Positions 55,245-64,000 of a stretch of DNA of 64,000 bases are shown one piece after another. This DNA comes from Hyaloraphidium curvatum (lineage: Eukaryota; Monoblepharomycota; Hyaloraphidiomycetes; Hyaloraphidiales; Hyaloraphidiaceae), in contig JAIVFI010000001.1 of NCBI GenBank assembly GCA_025558095.1, positions 1,254,501-1,318,500 of the forward strand. The letters are read 5' to 3'. Each line of letters opens with the position of its first letter. The first letter of the stretch is position 1. The translations under genes were made by a program, and so were the position numbers. Below the pieces are notes generated by a model, which was not told the DNA's origin, did no database searches, and saw only the letters and a program-made list of their open reading frames with translations.

Positions 55245-57711
55245 TCACTCGATCAGCTCGTCCCAAATCCCGCCCAGCAGTTCGTCCAGCAGCTGCATCC
55301 TGTCCAGCCTCTCCAGCCCGGACCGCTTCATCTCGTCCATGTCCGCCTCGACGACAAACACCAGCACGTCCTCCGGGTCCACGTGCGTCGTCAGCGCCTT
55401 GAGGAAGCTCACGGTCGGGTCCAGCAGGTGCGAAGACCCCCGCTCCAGCACGTTCTCGTACGGGTCCAGGACGGCGCGCACCGAGGGCGACTCGTGCACG
55501 AAGATGATGGGGTGCCGGCGCGCACGCGGCTGTTCCCAGCGCTGCCCGCCCGCGCGGGGGAGCGAGGCGACGTCGCCAAAGACGTGGATGTCGCCGTGGA
55601 AGCGGTTCCGGATGTGCGGCGAGAGCGAGGACTCGTCCCAGCGGAAGTGGACGAAGCCGAGGGCCGTCGTGAGGAGCATGTGCCGGTAGACCGAAAGAAC
55701 TTCTGCAGAGATCGCAAGAAACGAATCAGAATCAACGATTGGGTGGCAGACGGCCGAGAAAACCAACCCTGCATGCTCCACGCGGCCGCCTTGTAGACGG
55801 TGCGGTCCCTCTTGTTCCTGTCCACGCGCATGTGGTGCCTGGGCAGCATGCTCTCCCAGTAACGGCTCTGGATCCTCACGACCTGCTCCACCACCTCGTA
55901 CGCCTTGCGGCACGGCACGCCGACGCGCCCGTAGTCGAACGACGGCACGGGGTCGCCCAGGAGCACGCTCGTTACCGCCGCCATGGACAGCGACACGCTC
56001 CGCGCGTTGTACCCGCCCTCGAGCGCCACCACGACCCGCCCGCCAGCAAGGGAAGACAGCATGTAGGTCATGTGCGCGTAGCCGAACGGCGTCACCCGGC
56101 ACCCGCCCAGCGGGTCGTCCATGGCCGCGTCGAAGCCGGCCGAGATGATGACGAGCTCGGGGTTGTACTCGGTGGCGATGGGCATGACCACGCGCTGGAA
56201 GGCGTGGATGTAGTCCGCGTCGCCGAGGCCGCCGCCGCCCTCCCAGGGCACGTTGACGTTGAACCCCGTGCCGGGGCCCTCGCCGATGGCGTTGGCGGCC
56301 GCGTCGTTCGAGTTGGGGTAGAACTGCATGTTGTCGTATCGGTGGATGGAGATGTAGAGCACCGCGGGGTCGTTGAAGAAGGCGTTCTGGGTGCCGTTGC
56401 CGTGGTGCACGTCCCAGTCCAGGATCAGGATCCGGCGCAGGCCGTGCTTGGCCTTGAGCACGTTGGCGGCCACCGCGACGTTGTTGAAGACGCAGAAGCC
56501 CATGGGCTCGTGGGCCTCGGCGTGGTGGCCGGGCGGGCGGACCACGCAGACGCCGTTGTGCAACTCGCCGCGGGCCACGCGCGAGCACATCTCGATCACG
56601 CTGCCGCACGACAGCATCGCCGAGGCGTACGACTCGTGGTTGACGTAGAGCGAGTTGAACGCGTTGCCAAAGTTGCGGAGCTCGTACGAGCTCATTTCTG
56701 GACCGCCGAAAAGTCAGCTGATCTGCAGTCCATGAGGCCAAGAAAACGCCTACCGGTGGTCCGCACGATGTGCGCAATCATTTCTTCGGTGTGGAACAGC
56801 CTCAGCTCGTCCAGCGTCGCGTTCCTGCACTTGACGCGCGAGCACCGGTCCGCCAGCCCCTCGCGCCGCAGGGTCTCCCACACCTTGCGCAACCGCTCCG
56901 GGTTCTCGGGGTGCGTGTCGTGCTCCTCGTCCAGGATCCGGTGCGCAAGCATCCGCGCGTCGTAGGCCAGGCCGGTGATCCGCGGCGGACGCCCCGGCGG
57001 GGCGATGACGTACGGCGTGGCGTACGTGCGCGCCGGGCGCGGCGGCGAGGCCGGCAGCGGCATCGGCGGCGAGGCCTCGCGCCGACGGGGCACCACGGGC
57101 GGATAAAACGGGTACATCCGCGGATCGTACTCGTCCTGGTCGGAGCGCGAGTCGACCGAGACAGCCCGGGGCGAGCGGCGCACCTCGGGCGAGCGCCGCG
57201 ACACCGGGATCGCGGGCAGCGGCGGCGTGGGGCCGGCCGACGGCGGCTGCACCGAGAGCGACGGCCCGCCGATCGTGTAGGACGACGGCCGGCGCGCCGA
57301 AAAGGCGCCGGGGTCGAGCTCCATCTCCTCCTCGAAGGCGGCCGCGTCCAGGCCGCCGTACGCGCCCGAGCCGACGTAGGCCGTCGACCCCCCGAAATTC
57401 GCAGAGGCATTGAATCCGCCCAGTGATCCGTGCGAGTTGTGCGAGTTATGTGCCGGGAGGGCGCCCGGGAACGCGAACGCGTCGCCGAAGAAGCCGTCGG
57501 AGGCGTCGCCGCCGTCCTCGCCGTGCAGCAGCAGGCTGTCCATGCGCGGGTTCTGGTGCAGCGGCAGCGACGCGCCGGGCGGCAGGTCCGACGGCGGCGT
57601 GTGCGCGCGCGCCGGGTGCGCGTGGCGCGGCCCGCGCCGCGTCGGCGACGGCAGCGGCTCCGTCAGCGGGTCGGCGTCCGAGTCGGACTCGACCTCGAAG
57701 ACGCGCGACAT
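55245..57711 (-). CDS. Class II histone deacetylase of the HDA1/Clr3 type
   Basis: Removes acetyl groups from histone tails to silence chromatin. Exons 57711-56754, 56697-55768 and 55702-55245 give 781 residues. Residues 1-245 are a disordered Pro/Ser/Arg leader, unusually long. The deacetylase domain runs from about 250 to 600: HDTHPENPERL, RPPGHHAEAHEPMGFCVFNN (tandem catalytic His), ILDWDVHHGNGTQ (zinc-ligand Asp and His), ISAGFDAA and the substrate loop LEGGYN. The C-terminal 160 residues (FHGDIHVFGDVASL ... HPIIFVHESP ... VLVFVVEADMDEM) match the Arb2-like domain typical of fungal Hda1/Clr3 proteins. Confidence 0.93.
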
Positions 57712-58011
57712 GGCGGCGCCCGGGCGGCCCCGGTGCGCAAGGGCGGTTGGCACCGAAATGGGAGGACGAGGGACTTCGCCCAGACCGCCAACCCAACCCA
57801 GATGCAGCTGGAATCCACGCCCATCCGTCCACTCTATGGCCTAAAGAAAGCCACTAAAACTCAGTCAGAGCACTCGGTTCGATGAACCCGGGGTCCATCA
57901 CCCCGTAGCGGCACCACGACCAGGTACCGATCCGAAGCCCGTCTCACGACGCTCACAGTCAGCAGACCCATCTAGTTCCCCAATACATGTCAAAAGGCAG
58001 GTCCCCACCCC
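57712..58011. other. Intergenic region between HDA1 and succinyl-CoA ligase
   Basis: 300 bp containing the HDA1 promoter/5' UTR and the 3' UTR of the succinyl-CoA ligase gene, both on the minus strand. No additional gene recognised. Confidence 0.4.
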
Positions 58012-59717
58012 TCAGAGCGGCAGCTGGAAGTTGACAGACACGCCCGATTGCCGCGCCAGGCGCACGATCGAGGCCAGCGACACGGCCTGCTTGGCGGCCT
58101 CGTCGAGGTCGTCGATGGCAAACATACGCAGGCCCGACTGGGAGATGAGCGCCTTGCCGGTCTCGACCTCGGTGCCTGAACATCAAAGGCTGGTCAGAAC
58201 ACAGCAATGGATGGGTCCGCAAGCGGTCAACGCACCCTGAAGACGGACGACGAGCGGGATCCGCAGGCCGAGCTGGTTCACGGCCGCGATGATGCCCTGC
58301 GCAATGACGTCGCACCGCATGATACCTCCGAAGATGTTGACCAGGATGGCCGAGACGTTGGGGTCCGACGAGATGATCTTGAACGCCTCGGTGACCTGCT
58401 CCGACGAGGCGCCGCCGCCGACGTCGAGAAAGTTGGCCGGGTCCCCGCCGTGCAGCTTGATGATGTCCATCGTCGCCATGGCCAGGCCGGCGCCGTTGAC
58501 GAGGCAGCCGATGTTGCCGTCCAGGCCGATGTAGTTGAGGTTCCACTTGTGCGCGGCCACCTCGCGGGGGTCCTCCTGCGAAAAGTCGCGCATGGCAAAG
58601 ATGTCCTTCTGGCGGAAGTCGGCGTTGTCGTCAAAGTTGAACTTGGCGTCCATGCACACGACTGCGCGCGCAGCGCGAGGGCGAGGGCAGCGGAAGGGGC
58701 AAGCACGGCAGTCAGAACCCCGACCGAAACCGACTCCGGAAGCACGCACCATCTCCGGTCGACACCTCCGACAGCGGGTTGATCTCCACCATGGTCGCGT
58801 CCTTCTCGTTGAAGATCTTGAACAGCTTCATGAAGGTGTCGGCGGCCTGGTCCTTGGCCTTGGGGTTGAAACCCATCTTCTCGGCCACCTCAAGCGCGGC
58901 CTCCTTGGTCAGGCCGGTCTTGAGGGGGATGGAGCGGGTGATGATGGCGTCGGGGTTCTCGGCCGCGACGCCCTCGATGTCCACGCCGCCCTGGGACGAG
59001 GCGATGATCACGGGGCCCTGGGTCACGCGGTCCAGGAGGATGGCGAAGTAGTACTCGCGGCGCGCAAAGAGGCGCTCCACGATGTAGACCTGGAATCGCA
59101 AAACGCGGGGAATCGTCAGTGGAAGGCTCAGAGGGCAGACAGCCGGTCGGAAACCCACGGCGTTGCAGATGCGGCCCCCGGCGCCGGTCTGCTTGGTGAT
59201 GAGCTTGTGGCCCAGCATCTTCTCCGAGAACATCTTGACCTCCATCGGCCTGCAGGGGCGCCCGAATTGAGACAACCCGGTCCAGCACGTTGCCGAAACC
59301 CGGAACGCACGAGTAGACGATCCGCACGCCGCCCTTCAGCCCCGAGTCAAAGACACCCTTCCCACGGCCGCCGGCGAGCACCTGCAACCGCGATGCCGTA
59401 AGATTTCCGCGCGGAACGCCTCCGAGCACCGAGCAGCCCACCTGGGCCTTGATGACCATGTCCTCCGTCGCCAGCTTCTGCGCAGCGTCGTAGGCCTCCT
59501 GCGGCGTCTTTGCCACGAAGCCGCGCGGCGTCTTGACGCCGTACTTCTGCAGCAGCCCCATCGAGTTGTACTCGTGGATGGAGAGGTGGCGCTTCTGCAT
59601 CTGCGCGGCGGGGCGGGCGAGGCCGGCGGCCTGGGGAGGGACACGTCAGCGATGTCTTCAATTTACTGGTGCGGCAGTTCGCACCCGGGGGACCGCGGCG
59701 CGGGCGGCGGCGAACAT
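58012..59717 (-). CDS. Succinate-CoA ligase beta subunit, mitochondrial
   Basis: TCA-cycle enzyme converting succinyl-CoA and nucleoside diphosphate to succinate, CoA and NTP. Seven exons (59717-59685, 59630-59442, 59381-59311, 59249-59159, 59089-58750, 58661-58236, 58175-58012) give 437 residues. Exon 1 codes only [11 protein letters not shown]; the presequence ends near [14 protein letters not shown]. The ATP-grasp part has [26 protein letters not shown] and EINPLSE (metal). The ligase domain has [27 protein letters not shown] and [10 protein letters not shown]. Sequence looks closer to the ADP-forming (SUCLA2/LSC2) branch, but nucleotide choice is not proven here. Confidence 0.95.
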
Positions 59718-60037
59718 GGCGCTGGGAGGTGCGCGGTGGCGGCGGGGTTCCGGGGGGCAGACGGGACGCCGGGAGGGCGTAGCCGGTCGCGGAACGTCAG
59801 GAGATGCCGCGGAACGCGGGATGGCGCGCTCCGCACCAGGGAATCGGGAAGGGAGAGGGGACTGACGCGAGGCTTCGGAAGGGCCGGGTGAGATCGCGAC
59901 CCGGTCGTCCCTAGCGATTCTGGTAGGAACGGGACGGTGATAGGCGAAAACAACAACGACCCCAAGGACACGGGGATCTCTCGAAACAGCCATTCCTGCC
60001 CTCTGAGCCCGGTTTCCGCGGTCCCTGCCCCTCCAGA
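59718..60037. promoter_or_regulatory. Divergent promoter region, succinyl-CoA ligase / GDP-fucose synthase
   Basis: 320 bp between opposing start codons. Open frames cross it on both strands but none resembles a protein. No TATA element recognised. Confidence 0.35.
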
Positions 60038-61966
<1,929 letters not shown>

Positions 61967-64000
61967 ATGGATCCCGACGCGGCTGCGTCGCCTCGGAATC
62001 CCCGCGGCTCGGCGTCGGGCGTGGCGGTCACGGCGGGGTCGGCGACGACCGCCACGCGGCGGCACTCGCGGCTGCCCGTCGCGGCCCCCGCGCCGCCCGC
62101 GCCGTCCCCCGCGAAGCCGCCGCCGCCGAAGCGCACCGCCGCGTCGCCGCCCGAAACGCCGTCGCGCGCGTCGTCGGCCGCGTCGGTCGGCCGCCCGCCG
62201 GTCGCGCTCTCTCCCAGAATCACACAGCCCACTGCCGCATCGCTGGGGAAGGTGGTGCCCAAACCGGCAAATGCGCACGTCTCTAGGCCGAGGGGGTCGA
62301 GCAATATCCGTGCCGCGTCGAGGGAGTCGCGGGAGGCCCGCAGCGAGCGCGGCAGCGGGGACGGGTCGCCGGAGGACTCGCACTTTTCGCCGGACTCGCA
62401 GTCCGCGGAGCTAGACGCCCTCAGGGCCAGGATTGATTTTCTGGAGGACGAGGTGGGCATTTCTTGCCGTGCTTCGGTATATCTGGACTGCTCTGACGCG
62501 TTCTCGTGCCGATTCAAGAACCGGCGCCTTTCCAACTCCCTCGCGGCAAGGCCGGAACCGCAGCCCGCCCAGCAACCGGCCCCGCAGAACGAGCTTCTGG
62601 CCTCCAAGGACGCCGAACTGTCGTCCCTGCGCTCGCAGCTCGCCGTGAGTCCCCCCCACGCCCTCAATGTCGCCTCCAAGCTGACCATATCCCCCAATCT
62701 CTTAGTCCGCCCTGGCCCGCGCCAACCTCCTCGAAGCCACCGGCACCGAGTCCGAATCCGTCTACAACGAGGCCATCGAGCGCCTATCCGCGCAGCTGGC
62801 GGCATCGAAGCGCGAGGCGGCCGAGGCGCATGGCCGTGCGCGGGACGAGGCGGAGCGGGCCGTTGCGGAGGCGAGGAAGGAGGCGGAAGAGGCGCGGAAA
62901 GTGGCGGAGGAAGCGCTGGACGAGGCGGAGAGGCTGAGGAAGGGGGGTGAGGAGGCCGGGAAGGATGCGGCGGGGCTGGGGGAGGAGGTGGCGAGGCTCA
63001 CGAGGGAGTTGGAGAGGCTCAAGGCCGAGGCGGGCGAGGCGGAGGGCTTAAGGAAGGAGCTGGAGGAGGTGGGCAATCTGAAGAAGGAGCTCGAGGTGGG
63101 TTCGAGGCTGGCACTGTCAGACATCTGTTGTCTGACATAATGGTCACATGCGCTGAACCCACAGTTCAAGACCTCGCACATCGCCGAGCTCGAATCTGCC
63201 CTCGACGCCGCTGCCTCGGAGCGCGACTCTCTCTCCTCCTCGCACGCCTCGCGCCTCGCCGCCGCCGAATCCGACCTCCGCACCGCGCGCGAGCACGCGG
63301 CCGAGGTCGAGGCACGGCTGATCGAGGCGCAGCGCGCCGCGGCGGCGCACAAACGCGCGGCGGAGGAGCGTGGGGAGGCGGCAAAGGCCGCAGAAGCGCG
63401 CGAGGGGGAGGCGGAGGAGCTCCGGAGGAAGTTGGAGGCGGCCGAGCGGAGGAGAGAGGAGGCCGAGGAGAGGGCCGAGCGCGCGGCGGGCGACGGCGAG
63501 GCGCTGCAGCAGGTGCTCGCCCTGCGGGAGGAGGTGGACACGTACAGGCGGTACCTCGCCGCGGCCGAGGAGCGGTGTGCGGAGCTCGAGGCGCGGCTCC
63601 CCGACGACGACGCGGACGACCTTTCGGCGGAGCTGCGCCGCCGCGCCGAAGCCGCCGAGGCGGACGCCCGCGCGGGCTCGCTGCGCGCCGCCGAGCTCGA
63701 AGGGCAGCTCGCCGCCGCGCGGGGCGACGCCCGCAAGGTCAATGAAGACCTGGCGCGCTACGTTGCCGAGCTGCAGGGTGCCAACGCCAACCTCGCTCTT
63801 TTGGAGGGCGAGGTGGGCCGCCTGCGGGCTGCGGCGGAGGGGTGGAGGGGCGAGATGGAGGCGCTCCGGACCGGGGGCGAAGCGGCGGAAGAGAGGGCGC
63901 GGGCGGCGGGCGAGGCCAAGGCGCGTGCCGAGGCCGAGGTGGAGGGGGCGAGGAGGGAGAAGGAGTTGCTGGAGCGGCGGATGGCCGAGGCCGAGGCAGC
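61967..64000 (+). CDS. Long coiled-coil protein, 5' part (runs off the window)
   Basis: Exons 61967-62452, 62519-62644, 62706-63095 and 63165 to the right edge, over 610 residues so far. Residues 1-150 are disordered, rich in Pro, Ala, Ser and Arg. From about residue 150 (AELDALRARIDFLEDE) the protein is almost continuous heptad sequence rich in Glu, Ala, Arg and Lys, with only a few breaks. No motor, CAP-Gly or calponin domain appears before the edge. It could be a centrosomal/spindle-pole, Golgi or cytoskeletal coiled-coil protein; the C-terminal part is needed to tell. Confidence 0.7.

Noticed and set aside
55409-57410. Long plus- and minus-strand frames overlapping HDA1 in other phases
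   Set aside because: They are Arg/His/Pro-rich shadow translations of the HDA1 exons created by high GC content.

Overview
This is nuclear DNA of a GC-rich, intron-rich eukaryote. Most genes are broken by short GT-AG introns of about 45 to 70 bases, often with CTAAC/CTAAT-like branch sites, and the gene set is eukaryotic: PRP8, gamma-tubulin complex GCP2, class II histone deacetylase with an Arb2 tail, mitochondrial ornithine carrier, SDHAF1, HSCB, exosome cofactor MPP6, DGAT2. Compact spacing, tiny introns, an HDA1-Arb2 protein and an ORT1/ARG11-type carrier suggest a fungus. GDP-L-fucose synthase and ACSF3-like malonyl-CoA synthetase would suit an early-diverging, chytrid-grade lineage. That placement is inference; nothing here fixes the species.

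Layout. 1-11.9 kb: LRR-protein tail, small membrane protein, C-CAP-like protein, amidohydrolase, mitochondrial-type hypothetical, secreted beta-propeller-like protein, WD-repeat protein, DGAT2, four-helix membrane protein and a Cys/Met PLP enzyme. 12-13.5 kb: a gene-poor patch with two related, decayed exon-intron-exon remnants. 13.5-25 kb: hydratase-2, MYND protein, SDR, VOC protein, intronless ATP-grasp ligase, hydrophilic protein, ORT1 carrier and a lactamase-like serine hydrolase whose last coding segment is duplicated. 25-35 kb: F-box/LRR genes, GCP2, HSCB, CCCH-RING protein. 35-47 kb: hypothetical protein, ACSF3, MPP6, twelve-exon PRP8, SDHAF1. 47-49.7 kb: D-lactate dehydrogenase and TXNDC17. 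53.6-64 kb: acidic protein, HDA1, succinyl-CoA ligase beta, GDP-fucose synthase, and the 5' part of a long coiled-coil protein.

The most unusual segment is 49.8-53.6 kb. It encodes both parts of a bacterial type IV (modification-dependent) restriction system: McrC, with an intact PD-(D/E)xK nuclease motif, on the minus strand, and McrB, an AAA+ GTPase with GPPGTSKT and MNTADRS motifs, on the plus strand. The two arms diverge from a 229-bp control region. Upstream of McrB, in the same phase and separated by one TAA, lies an F-box-like/leucine-rich-repeat coding region, so the locus may encode an LRR-McrB protein resembling an NLR sensor, paired with a nuclease. The LRR part is clearly AT-richer than the neighbouring genes (45% GC by hand count at 52021-52260, against 62% in a PRP8 sample).

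Many genes are arranged as close head-to-head pairs with 80 to 320 bp between start codons, which suggests widespread bidirectional promoters. All exon models were built by eye from splice consensus, frame and family similarity; no alignment or transcript data were used.
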